The notes under the pieces are model-generated. The model saw only the letters and a program-made list of their open reading frames with translations, made no database searches and was not told the origin of the DNA. Below, one piece after another: positions 1-8,199 of a stretch of 64,000 bases of DNA. A program made the translations under genes and the position numbers. The DNA lies in assembly GCA_041660385.1 (NCBI GenBank), contig JBAZWJ010000036.1, forward strand, positions 1 through 64,000, in the 5' to 3' direction. Every line of letters starts with the position of its first letter. Positions within the stretch are counted from its first letter, which is position 1. Source of the DNA: DYJE01 sp041660385 (GTDB taxonomy: Bacteria; Desulfobacterota; Desulfobacteria; Desulfobacterales; Desulfolunaceae).

Positions 1-1584
1 AGCGGAGGTTTGTTTGCCCAGTTTTTTGATTTCATTAGCCACAACAGCAAAACCTTTACCCGCCTCTCCTGCTCTGGCCGCTTCGATGGTCGCGTTCAAG
101 GCCAGAAGATTTACCTGTTCCGATATTTCCGTAATGGCTTCTATTACTTTTTCGATTTCATGAGCAGCCGATCCAAGTTCATTCATCCGATCAGAAGCTT
201 TCTCAGCCTGGGAAACTGCCTGGTTTGTTGTTTTTCTTGTTGTTTCAGCATTTTTAGCAATATCGTTGATAGTGGATTCCATTTCCTCGGTTGCCACCGC
301 CACCATGTGGATATTACCCGTTGACTGGTCTATGGCATGGGCTATCGATTCCATACTGATGCTCATCTCCTCACCGGCTGCTGAAACGGTGGACGCATTT
401 GAAGAAATCTGATTTGCCCCCTGTGAAACCTCGGATGAAATGGAAGCCAGTGTTCTTGATGATGCGGAGAGCTGTGACGCGTTTTTCGCCACTTCAGAGA
501 TAATGACCTGAATCTTTTCGATAAAGGTATTAAACCATCTGGCCAGTTCGCCTGCTTCATCCTGACTTTTTACCGCAAGCCGCTTGGTGAGATCCCCGTC
601 ACCTTCCGCAGCGTCTTTAAGTCCTTCCACAACTTCGTTGATCGGCCTGACCATGGAGTTTGTGATAAAGTATATCGTCACGGCGACAAGAAATACGATT
701 ACCAGAGATATCAGTGTGTTAATAGTCCGGAGGTTTACAATGGGTTCTAACACTTCTTTTGAATTTCCCACGACGGCGACTATCCAGCCTGTGGATTCGA
801 TTTTCCTAAAAGATGTTTGTTTTTCTTCGCCTTTAAAAATGTAAGTGATGAACCCGGTTCCCATTTCCATTATTCGGCGCCCGAAGTCCGTGTCTTTGGC
901 ATTGACGTTAAGTATCATTTTTTTGTCAGGATGAGCGATAATTCTTCCGTCTCGATCAAAAATGTAACCATAGCCCGTTTCTCCTATCTTGACAGAATCA
1001 ATATACTCCTTGGAAAAGCTGCTCAGATCAACAACGGCGAATATGACACCCAAAACCTGGGCGTTATATTTCAAAGGTTTGGAAAAACAGATAATCGGGT
1101 TGCCTGTGGCTTTGCTGACGATCATTTCCGAAATGAAATCATTCCCTTTCATGCCTTCCTTGAAGTAGGCCCTGTCAGTGACATTGATATTTCTTGCCAA
1201 CTGCTCCGGAACGGCTCCCGCTATGACAAGCCCGGAAGAATCGGCGATACAGATGTTTTCGTAGTACGGATAAATCGCTTTGAGATTTGAAAAGTAATCC
1301 GACATTTTTTTTCTTGCCGTCTCCATGTCCTCGCTGGCGACAACGGTATTTGGAACCATTTCGAGGCTGCTCCAACTTTTTAGATCATTCTGCCTGTCTG
1401 TAAGCCAGTTAGACAGATTTTTGACAGTGTATTCCGATGTGTTGTTCATCAACTCGATAAGCGAGTCCGAAAGGGCTTTTTTAGATTTGGAGTATGAAAT
1501 TATATTGGAAAAAGCCATCCCGACTATGACCAGAGAGATTGTAGGAACAAGGAATTTCATCTTTAGAGAATTGTTCAATTTCAT
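1..1584 (-). CDS. Methyl-accepting chemotaxis protein (3' end outside window)
   Basis: Transmembrane chemoreceptor whose C-terminus lies beyond base 1; 528 codons are present without a stop. The start at 1584 has a purine-rich GAAGGGGG ribosome site 7 bases upstream; a second in-frame ATG lies at 1560. Visible order: TM1 about residues 10-30, a periplasmic double-Cache-type sensor about 35-275, TM2 about 288-310, HAMP about 310-362, then the signalling helices, including the hallmark NLLALNATIEAARAGEAGKG region (read here as LLALNATIEAARAGEAGKGF). The sequence stops just before the hairpin tip that contacts CheA/CheW. The family senses small ligands in the periplasm and controls CheA; the ligand cannot be told. 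No che genes are adjacent on this side. Confidence 0.95.
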   Translation of the reverse strand, partial: MKLNNSLKMKFLVPTISLVIVGMAFSNIISYSKSKKALSDSLIELMNNTSEYTVKNLSNWLTDRQNDLKSWSSLEMVPNTVVASEDMETARKKMSDYFSNLKAIYPYYENICIADSSGLVIAGAVPEQLARNINVTDRAYFKEGMKGNDFISEMIVSKATGNPIICFSKPLKYNAQVLGVIFAVVDLSSFSKEYIDSVKIGETGYGYIFDRDGRIIAHPDKKMILNVNAKDTDFGRRIMEMGTGFITYIFKGEEKQTSFRKIESTGWIVAVVGNSKEVLEPIVNLRTINTLISLVIVFLVAVTIYFITNSMVRPINEVVEGLKDAAEGDGDLTKRLAVKSQDEAGELARWFNTFIEKIQVIISEVAKNASQLSASSRTLASISSEVSQGANQISSNASTVSAAGEEMSISMESIAHAIDQSTGNIHMVAVATEEMESTINDIAKNAETTRKTTNQAVSQAEKASDRMNELGSAAHEIEKVIEAITEISEQVNLLALNATIEAARAGEAGKGFAVVANEIKKLGKQTSA

Positions 1585-1836
1585 AAAATTTCCCCCTTCT
1601 TTGGTGTTTTTGTTGAAATGATCAATAGGATTTTTTTATATTAACCCGGCAATTAAATATACCAATGGTCCAAACTTGATTTGATGCGAAAGCTACTATT
1701 TAAAGATTTTTTGCTATCAGTACGAAAATATTATTGCGGTGAGACATTCTATCCAAAAAATATCATAATAAGCTGTCACTGTAACCTATTATTTAAAACG
1801 TTCATAGAATATTTTTCAATGCTTTAGAAGGCTATC

Positions 1837-3609
1837 TCAGTCATTCTCACCAAGCACCTTCCGGATAGCATGGGCAAGACGGTTTCGCTCAATCGGCTTT
1901 GTAAGAAACGCCGCAATCCCCGTTTTATCTGCCTCTGAATTGTCAAACGCGTAACTGAAACCGGTACACAGGATTATCGGGATATCCGGACGGATAGCCA
2001 GAAGTTTTTGGGCGAAATCAAGCCCGTTCATATGGGGCATGGTCTGATCGGTAATCACCAGATCAAAGGATGAGGGATTTGATTTGAAAATGTTGATCGC
2101 TTCATAGACCTGGTTCACGGGAACGACGATGTAACCCAGAAGGGATATCAGCTCCGCCATGACCTCCAGAACAGTGTCGTCATCATCAACAAGCAAAATT
2201 CTTTCATTTTTCCCTTTGCTTTCGGAAAAACACGTTTCAACCGCTTCATCTACTCCAGAAACTGATTGAAAATAAACGGTAAAAACCGTCCCGGCACCCT
2301 GAGTGCTCTCAACAACAATATTACCTCCCATGCGTTGCACAATACCATGGGTCATAGCCAGCCCCATTCCAGTCCCCTCACCGACTTTTTTCGTTGTAAA
2401 AAAAGGATCAAATATATTCCCGATGATCGAGGGGTTTATACCGTGCCCGGTATCGGATATGACCAGTTCAATATAAGGCCCTGGTCTTTCCGTCAGGCCT
2501 CGGTTATAAGCCTGGTGAGCCTCTAAAAAAACAGGTCGAATCATGATTCCCAGCTGCCCCTGACCGCCCATGGCATGAGCCGAGTTGGTGCACAGGTTCA
2601 TCATCACCTGATGAACCTGTGTGGGATCTCCGTAAACCATCTCCTGATCACATTCCACATGCAGATCAAAGGTGATGGTGCTTGGAATAGACGCTCTCAA
2701 AAATTTCACGGCCTCCTTAAAAATAGGGGTGATCCGGAACGGTTTCATCTCCAGTTCATTCTGACGGCTGAATGTAAGGATCTGAACCACCAGGCCCTTG
2801 GCACGCATACAAGCTTTCAAAGACCGGTCAAGCCACCTGGTCAGATCGGTGTTTGGGGGTGCAACGGCAAGCGACATCTCGATATAGCCCATCAACGCTG
2901 TTAGGATATTATTGAAATCATGTGCGATCCCACCGGCAAGCGTTCCAATGGCTTCCATTTTCTGGGACTGTTGAAGTTTTTTTTCAAGTTCCAGCATTTC
3001 TCGTTCTGTCTGGCGCATGTGGGTGATATCGATCATTGAAGCGATGCTTTTATCCGTCCCGGCAATGGTGTTTACATGGAGAAAAACATCTTTCAGCGCA
3101 CCTGAAGCGTGTTTCAATTTGAATTCGTATTCAATGGGGCCCGAACCTGGGATATGCCTTCTTGCCCGGTGGTATTCCATCATCCGATCGCGGGTATCAG
3201 GGTCGGCCACAAACTCGATCCAGAGCATGGCTTTCTCTATCTTTCCACAATCAAAACCGGTCAATTCGGCGCTTTTTGCGTTAGCCATCGAGATTCGCAT
3301 ATCCGATTCGATGATAAAAATAGCCGTTCCGGAATTCTCGAATAAGCCTCTGTAATAGGCCTCACTTTCTTTTAAAGCTTCCTGGGCCTGAGCATGATGA
3401 ATATGGGACAAATCCCTTAATTCCGACTTAAGCATCCGGTTCTGGGCTTTCAGCTTTCTATTTTGTTGGTTAAGAGCGGAAAGGCGCGATGCTCTTTTAT
3501 TCCCATGTCTGCCGGTGCCGTTCTCTATTCTGAATAATAAATCCCGTCTCATTATAAGCATCGACTCACCATGATCGTTTCCCGGTTGGAATTCACAAAA
3601 AATCCGCAA
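1837..3609 (-). CDS. PAS-domain hybrid histidine kinase with C-terminal receiver
   Basis: Soluble 590-aa sensor kinase. A short coiled coil (about 45-80) precedes a PAS domain (about 80-200). The dimerisation/H-box reads GGIAHDFNNIL with the phospho-accepting His near residue 230, a class typical of NtrB-like and PAS hybrid kinases. The ATPase domain (about 335-455) has the N-box and GTGMGLAMTHGIV G-box. The receiver (about 470-588) has LLVDDDD, the phosphoacceptor Asp in VITDQTMP and the KP motif in FLTKPI. No membrane segment is seen, so the cue is probably cytoplasmic. A later Met at residue 17 could be the true start; no strong ribosome site separates them. No cognate output regulator is adjacent. 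Confidence 0.93.
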   Translation of the reverse strand: MRIFCEFQPGNDHGESMLIMRRDLLFRIENGTGRHGNKRASRLSALNQQNRKLKAQNRMLKSELRDLSHIHHAQAQEALKESEAYYRGLFENSGTAIFIIESDMRISMANAKSAELTGFDCGKIEKAMLWIEFVADPDTRDRMMEYHRARRHIPGSGPIEYEFKLKHASGALKDVFLHVNTIAGTDKSIASMIDITHMRQTEREMLELEKKLQQSQKMEAIGTLAGGIAHDFNNILTALMGYIEMSLAVAPPNTDLTRWLDRSLKACMRAKGLVVQILTFSRQNELEMKPFRITPIFKEAVKFLRASIPSTITFDLHVECDQEMVYGDPTQVHQVMMNLCTNSAHAMGGQGQLGIMIRPVFLEAHQAYNRGLTERPGPYIELVISDTGHGINPSIIGNIFDPFFTTKKVGEGTGMGLAMTHGIVQRMGGNIVVESTQGAGTVFTVYFQSVSGVDEAVETCFSESKGKNERILLVDDDDTVLEVMAELISLLGYIVVPVNQVYEAINIFKSNPSSFDLVITDQTMPHMNGLDFAQKLLAIRPDIPIILCTGFSYAFDNSEADKTGIAAFLTKPIERNRLAHAIRKVLGEND

Positions 3610-3640
3610 CGGATTTGAGAATAATGTGGATTTTAGGTCC

Positions 3641-3770
3641 TATCCTGACGTAATACACGGAAAGGTGTGTTTTCAATAACTATGAAGTCCGATTCGAAAT
3701 GCTGCAAGCACAATCAACCGCTTGAGTCAGTAGATGGTGTCACGTTATACACTGCATCATGATCCCCCTT
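3641..3770 (-). pseudogene. Remnant of a radical SAM gene 5' end (paralogue of 5450-6700)
   Basis: Directly downstream of the intact tetR, the minus strand carries a decayed copy of the ribosome site and first codons of the radical SAM gene found at 6700. Both loci share tcatgaaaa(c/a)aagggggа-type leaders followed by ATG (3760 here), then CAG..ATAACG, CAA(g/c)CGG, CTTCGAAT/TTTCGAAT and a closing GTGTATTACGT versus ATGTATTACGT. A stop appears after about six codons and small indels break the frame. Nothing longer than about 120 bases is recognisable. Identified by eye from local similarity, so boundaries are approximate. Confidence 0.6.
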
Positions 3771-3774
3771 GTTT

Positions 3775-4377
3775 TCATGATGGAACAGCAAAAAAACCTC
3801 GTGTTGCCAGATCAAGAGCTTCATCAAATAATTCCCGGATGGTGTTTTTATCTCCCGAATTCTGGACATATATTCTGATGATAAACATTTTATAAATTGA
3901 AAATAAGATGGTTGAAATATTCTCGACATTAACGGGCCGGAACACTTTTTGGCGGATGCCGTTTTCAAGAATGGCCCGGATCATCTCAACGGAACCGTTG
4001 TGGATTATTTCATACTGATCGTTCGTGGGAAACATGGGGAAAATGTCCGGGTCTCTTTTTAGAATAGCTCTTAATTCATGAGCTTCATCAAGATAATCAA
4101 TGGCTTTGCGGCCCAAGACAAAAAACTGGTTTGCTGCGGAGGCTTCTTTGAGAACTTCATTCAGAGTGAGCGTTTGCCAGTTTGTAAGCGCGTAGCGAAC
4201 GGTTTTTTCATAGAGATCTTTTTTATTGGCTGCGTAAAGATAGAGATTGCTTTTTGTCATGTTGAGTTCTTTTGCGATATCGTCAACTGTTGTTTTTTTA
4301 TACCCGTATTCAGCAAATATCTTTAACGCTGCATTGTAAATGTCTTCTATGTCTAATTTACTTCTCATAAACCTCAT
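3775..4377 (-). CDS. TetR/AcrR-family transcriptional regulator
   Basis: 200-aa dimeric repressor. The N-terminal HTH spans about residues 8-55 (ALKIFAEYGYKKTTVDDIA, then LNMTKSNLYLYAANKKDLY), followed by an all-helical ligand domain. It sits immediately behind its own promoter: a perfect TTGACA box and 17-base spacer overlap a 29-bp inverted repeat at 4383-4411, so autoregulation is likely. A decayed paralogue (6714-7132) with the same promoter/operator lies 2.7 kb away in front of a radical SAM gene; this intact copy is therefore the likely regulator of both sites. The ligand is unknown. Confidence 0.92.
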   Translation of the reverse strand: MRFMRSKLDIEDIYNAALKIFAEYGYKKTTVDDIAKELNMTKSNLYLYAANKKDLYEKTVRYALTNWQTLTLNEVLKEASAANQFFVLGRKAIDYLDEAHELRAILKRDPDIFPMFPTNDQYEIIHNGSVEMIRAILENGIRQKVFRPVNVENISTILFSIYKMFIIRIYVQNSGDKNTIRELFDEALDLATRGFFAVPS

Positions 4378-4382
4378 TTAAT

Positions 4383-4436
4383 AAATGAACAAATAATTCA
4401 TTCGTTCATTTAACGCAAATAATCTTGCATTGTCAA
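4383..4436 (-). promoter_or_regulatory. Promoter and 29-bp operator of the intact tetR
   Basis: On the minus strand a -35 TTGACA (4431-4436), a 17-base spacer and a -10 TTAAAT (4408-4413) precede the gene. The -10 is embedded in an inverted repeat with arms AAATGAAC (4383-4390) and GTTCATTT (4404-4411), 13 bases apart. An operator over the -10 and start site is the classic arrangement for TetR self-repression. The same architecture recurs at 7151-7204. Confidence 0.75.
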
Positions 4437-4647
4437 GATATGATTCACGGAATCTCGTTGAAGACTTCAGAATGTTTTCCGCCGGTTTGTTAACACGAAT
4501 AAATGACCGGACAGAGGATTGAGATATATTTGCGCGCTCACAAGCGCTGAAAGGCCGTTTATCGACATCCGCATATCCGTAAAAACCAAGCGCCAGTACT
4601 CGGCCTGACTCAGGTCACTTGCTCTACATTAAACAAAATATTATTAT

Positions 4648-4675
4648 TTGCTACTTTATTCGCTTATGCTATAGC
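4648..4675 (+). promoter_or_regulatory. Possible weak promoter of the beta-barrel-like gene
   Basis: TTGCTA and TATAGC separated by 16 bases lie about 55 bases before the ATG at 4730. Each box matches four of six consensus positions, so this is only a candidate. The rest of the 4437-4729 stretch shows no other structure. Confidence 0.3.
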
Positions 4676-4729
4676 GGTTGCGCACCATCATGTGATAATT
4701 CAAAAAACAAAAAATGGGACTTTACAGAG

Positions 4730-5218
4730 ATGAAACTGAAATCGATCATTGTTTTTATTGCTTTGCTCCTGGGGATAAATATTCATACCGTTTCAGCTGA
4801 CGACATAGAGCAGGCAGACGCTCTGAGAATAGGCCCTTATATTGGCTTCAGTATGTTTACAGGCATGCTTGGTGCCGAGATTCAGAAAGGTCATATGGGT
4901 GTTTCTTTAGGCCTTCCTGGAAACCTGGGTGTAAAATACTATTTTGATAAAAACGGTGTCAGGTGGTTTGCCGGAGCCTATGCCATGTATACTTCCTACG
5001 ATGAAAAAGAGACAATCGATAATATCGAATATAAGGATTATAAATCTAAAGACGGGGGCTTAGGCCTCGGTTACAAATGGCGTTGGAAAAATCATTGGGA
5101 TTTATCCTTAAATTGTTCCGTAGGATATAGAATAGTTGAAAGAACGGGGGATTTTGCTGCTCGAGAAGAAGAATCTATTCTTATTATACCTGGTATTGTC
5201 TTGGGGTACATGTTCTAA
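4730..5218 (+). CDS. Secreted outer-membrane beta-barrel-like hypothetical protein
   Basis: 162 aa from the ATG at 4730, chosen because it places a classical signal peptide at the N-terminus (MKLKSIIVFIALLLGINIHT, then VSA-DD as a cleavage site near residue 24). The mature part has alternating Gly/aromatic strands (GPYIGFSMF, GVKYYFD, WFAGAYAMY, GLGLGYKWRW, LSLNCSVGYR) and ends in LGYMF, a C-terminal Phe as in outer-membrane barrels. At about 138 mature residues it would form a small barrel. The family was not recognised. It stands alone between two minus-strand genes. Confidence 0.7.
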   Translation: MKLKSIIVFIALLLGINIHTVSADDIEQADALRIGPYIGFSMFTGMLGAEIQKGHMGVSLGLPGNLGVKYYFDKNGVRWFAGAYAMYTSYDEKETIDNIEYKDYKSKDGGLGLGYKWRWKNHWDLSLNCSVGYRIVERTGDFAAREEESILIIPGIVLGYMF

Positions 5219-5449
5219 ATTTCGGCTATAAAGCAGATTATAACCCGAACAAACTATTAATCCTTAACGCCAGGCGTAATAAAGCTGACCCAATTTTTAA
5301 AACAATTATATTCCTTGAATTTCAGAACAATCAAACTATCATCGGGAGCTACGACAGCGTCTTTCTTGACAGAGTCCGATGGGTTGCGTGTATTCGTAAA
5401 TATATCGATTGATTACATACACCTTGACTCTGTTAAGAAGAATGACTTT

Positions 5450-6700
5450 TTAAAGGCTCAAACCAGCCTTGCGGTAGTATTCCGGCAGTTTATCTTTGTC
5501 ATGGGTCGGGCACGCCATCACAACCTCATGGGATTTTATGGGATTTAACGGCCATGTGTCTGATTCTTCAGCTTTTTCAGCAATGATATGGCTGGCTTTA
5601 TTGGCATAGCAGGAAAGACCGGGTCTTGAGAAATGCTCATGTGTTCTGCCCCATATTTCCGCAAGAGGTCGGTCCAGAATATTGCCGAACGACATCATGG
5701 TAAAATCGCAGGGGCAGACATTGCCCTGGGAATCAATGAACATATAGGTGTAACCAGCGCCGCATCCATAATAGTCTTTCCCTTCAAAAAAATCATACGC
5801 AAAAACACCAGGATAACCCTGGGTTGAAGAGCATTTTCGCTGGATATCATAAATGGTTTGAATGTTATCCTTTGTCAGGAGTCGATCATGTTTTGATGTG
5901 AGGTTCCCGCTCAATATGGGCGACGTAAGCCTCATGTCATTGATGCCCAATGTTTTAAAAAATTCTATGATTTTAAATATTTCTTTTCGATCACCGACAA
6001 GCTCTTTGTTCGGGACAAACGAAACGGCGACATAGAACCCTTCATCCTTGAAAAGCTTGATGGCATTCAGCGCATAATCGTACATCCCTTGCTTCTGTCT
6101 TCCTTTATCATGAATTTCAGGGAGATAATGATCCAGACTGATAACGGGAATTTTAAGCCCGGCGGTTTTCAGTCGTTTGACCCGTTCATGCGTGAGCTTG
6201 TAACCGGTGGTGAACATGATCGGCATGGATCGATTGCCAACGGATGCGATAATATCTTCAAGGTCATCCCGCAAAAGAGGTTCGCCACCGGTAAATCCTA
6301 TGACGGCTGAGCCAAGATCCTGGGCCTGCCTGATGGATTCTTTCACAACTTCAAGGGTGAGGACTTCTTGTTTTGAACGGTCAGCAAAAGAACAATGCCA
6401 GCAATTGCAGGGGCACTTTGGAGTGATGGCAAAATTGGTAACAATAGGCGTTGGAATCCCGGATGATATGGCCATTGCGCCTTTTAAAAACCGGTCATAG
6501 GCCAGCGATGGATAATAGGGTGAAAAGGTATGGGTATAAATTTCATCACCAAGCTTTGTCATCTTGCTTTCTTTCATAACGTAATACATGGCGAGCCTCG
6601 TTTTTAATGACGATCGCCATAATTCTTTATTAAGCCCCATTCGAAGTAATGCAAGTATCCGTTGCAATCCGTAAAGTTGTATCCCGTTATGCTGTGTCAT
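5450..6700 (-). CDS. Radical SAM protein with SPASM-like C-terminal cysteines
   Basis: 416-aa enzyme expected to cleave S-adenosylmethionine at a 4Fe-4S cluster. The cluster motif CX3CX2C is in KCPCNCWHCSF (near residue 93), followed by the SAM-contact sequence GFTGGEPLLR. The C-terminal part contains CGAGYTYMFIDSQGNVCPCD, typical of SPASM or twitch auxiliary-cluster domains. The start at 6700 is preferred to 6775 because AGGGGG precedes it at proper spacing and upstream codons belong to the decayed tetR. It appears to be transcribed through that pseudogene from the promoter at 7176-7204. Product unknown: the SPASM class includes peptide-modifying and cofactor enzymes, but no precursor peptide is evident nearby. 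Confidence 0.9.
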   Translation of the reverse strand: MTQHNGIQLYGLQRILALLRMGLNKELWRSSLKTRLAMYYVMKESKMTKLGDEIYTHTFSPYYPSLAYDRFLKGAMAISSGIPTPIVTNFAITPKCPCNCWHCSFADRSKQEVLTLEVVKESIRQAQDLGSAVIGFTGGEPLLRDDLEDIIASVGNRSMPIMFTTGYKLTHERVKRLKTAGLKIPVISLDHYLPEIHDKGRQKQGMYDYALNAIKLFKDEGFYVAVSFVPNKELVGDRKEIFKIIEFFKTLGINDMRLTSPILSGNLTSKHDRLLTKDNIQTIYDIQRKCSSTQGYPGVFAYDFFEGKDYYGCGAGYTYMFIDSQGNVCPCDFTMMSFGNILDRPLAEIWGRTHEHFSRPGLSCYANKASHIIAEKAEESDTWPLNPIKSHEVVMACPTHDKDKLPEYYRKAGLSL

Positions 6701-6713
6701 GTTTCCCCCTTTT

Positions 6714-7132
6714 TCATGATTGATCAACAAACAAGTTCCTCGTTGCAAGATCCAGGGTTTCATCAAACAATTCACGGATGGTGGTTTTATCTGCTGAATT
6801 CTGGATATATGTTCGGACCTCTTTTTAGAATGGCCCTTAATTCATGGGCTTCATCAAGATAATCAATGACTTTCCTGCACATGACATAAAACTGGTCTGC
6901 TGCGGAGCTCTCTTTGAGAATCTCACCCCGAAAGATATTCTGCCAGCGTGTAAGAGCCTACCGGACGGTTTTCATAAAGATCCTTTTTATTTTTCCGCGT
7001 AAAAAGAGAGATTGCCTTTGGTCATATCCAGTTCTTTTGCGATATCGTCCATGGTTGCTTTTTTTTATCCGAATTCAGAAAATATCTTTAAGGCCGCAGT
7101 GTAAACATTTTGTATGTTAATTTTTTTCTCAT
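6714..7132 (-). pseudogene. Decayed second copy of the TetR regulator
   Basis: About 419 bases align by eye along the intact tetR at 3775-4377. The initiation codon is at 7132. A one-base loss within the first ten codons breaks the frame, about 180 bases of the middle of the gene are deleted (junction near 6815), and further small indels follow. The last codons (matching DEALDLAT) and the stop at 6714 correspond to the intact copy. It now acts only as a leader of about 430 bases between a preserved promoter/operator and the radical SAM gene. Confidence 0.85.
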
Positions 7133-7150
7133 ATGCCCCTTATTATTTTT

Positions 7151-7204
7151 AAATGAACAAAAAATTCATTTGTTCATTTAATTCATATAATCATTTATTG
7201 TCAA
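7151..7204 (-). promoter_or_regulatory. Conserved promoter and operator in front of the tetR pseudogene
   Basis: The layout is identical to 4383-4436: -35 TTGACA (7199-7204), 17-base spacer, -10 TTAAAT (7176-7181), and arms AAATGAAC (7151-7158) and GTTCATTT (7172-7179) 13 bases apart. The boxes are intact although the gene behind them is broken, suggesting selection for driving and regulating the radical SAM gene. Confidence 0.7.
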
Positions 7205-7357
7205 GACAAGATATGATTCATTGAAATCCTGTGAGGACTTGAGAGAAGGGATTCTCCGCTGTTGCAAATACATCCGGCCCTCTGATATGAAAGAGAAAAC
7301 GTCAGATGATGTGTCAATAAATCTGGAAACCACTTTTTGGTGAGGTTGTTTATAATA

Positions 7358-7846
7358 ATGATAAGAGTTGCAACTGAAAATGATTTTAATGCCATCTACA
7401 ACATCATTAATGATGCTGCTATAGCTTATAAGGGAATCATACCGGAAGACAGATGGCATGAGCCATATATGACAAAACAAGAATTGGAACAGCAGATCAA
7501 AGAAGGTGTCCTTTTTTCATGTTTCATGGATGACGGAAAAATAATCGGCGTCATGGGAATTCAGGATAAAGGCGATGTTAATTTGATCAGACATGCTTAT
7601 GTCCTTACAACGCAACGAAAAAAGGGTATCGGAAGCCTTCTGATTCACCATCTGTTAAAAGATAAAAAAAAGCCCATGTTGATAGGAACGTGGAAAGCGG
7701 CAACATGGGCGATAAATTTTTATAAAAAGCATGGATTCAATCTGGTCACTGAAGAAGAAAAAAATGTGCTGCTCAGAACTTATTGGAATATTCCTGATCG
7801 CCAAGTTGAAACATCGGTGGTTTTGGCAGATGAATCATATTTCTGA
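7358..7846 (+). CDS. GNAT-family N-acetyltransferase
   Basis: 162-aa acyl-CoA-dependent acetyltransferase. The acetyl-CoA pyrophosphate loop (motif A) is QRKKGIGSLL near residue 92, after the beta-strand HAYVLTT. The later FYKKHGF motif is the usual beta-6/7 region. The ATG at 7358 is chosen because MIRVATENDF is the normal family N-terminus; GGTGAGG about 12 bases upstream is a slightly distant ribosome site. It runs divergently from the tetR pseudogene, and the intervening promoter may serve both sides. Substrate unknown. Confidence 0.88.
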   Translation: MIRVATENDFNAIYNIINDAAIAYKGIIPEDRWHEPYMTKQELEQQIKEGVLFSCFMDDGKIIGVMGIQDKGDVNLIRHAYVLTTQRKKGIGSLLIHHLLKDKKKPMLIGTWKAATWAINFYKKHGFNLVTEEEKNVLLRTYWNIPDRQVETSVVLADESYF

Positions 7847-7877
7847 ATCGAGCAACACATCCGCATTATCGAACTGA

Positions 7878-8124
7878 TCACCCCTTCATAACTTTAACAG
7901 CTGCTGCTTCTGCCTGAGCCATGAGTTCATGGGAATTCGTTGTTTCGCCTGCTTCGGAAACACCGCAGGCACGAATCAGAATGTTATCCTTTGATGTTCA
8001 TTGTGTTCAGATAAAAACTACTTGTTCCGGCTCCCAGCTCTTCGGCTTTTTCGAGAAACCGGCTGGCCAGGGATGCGCTGTTACCTTTTTTTCTTGGGCT
8101 TCCGTAAAGTGCGACGATGTTCAT
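7878..8124 (-). pseudogene. Internally deleted NADPH-dependent FMN reductase / iron-sulfur flavoprotein
   Basis: From an ATG at 8124 with AAAGGA upstream, the minus strand encodes MNIVALYGSPRKKGNSASL and a further 28 residues (the flavodoxin-like phosphate loop GSPRKKGNS) and stops after 47 codons at 7984. In another frame, just downstream, a stretch reading ACGVSEAGETTNSHELMAQA and ending VMKG (stop at 7878) resembles the C-terminal end of the same family. A full gene would be about 550-650 bases, so most of the middle is missing. It lies downstream of the flavodoxin gene in the same direction and was probably once part of that operon. Confidence 0.7.
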
Positions 8125-8199
8125 GGTTAAAATCCTTTCGAGTTTAAATTTGCGGTGGTCGGTGCATAATGGATTAAGCTGTGTTTTTTTGCCATTCTG

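Noticed and set aside
5315..5548. 77-codon plus-strand open frame
   Set aside because: It overlaps the 3' end of the radical SAM gene on the other strand and has no ribosome site.
7921..8130. 69-codon plus-strand frame
   Set aside because: It is the reverse complement of the FMN-reductase remnant.
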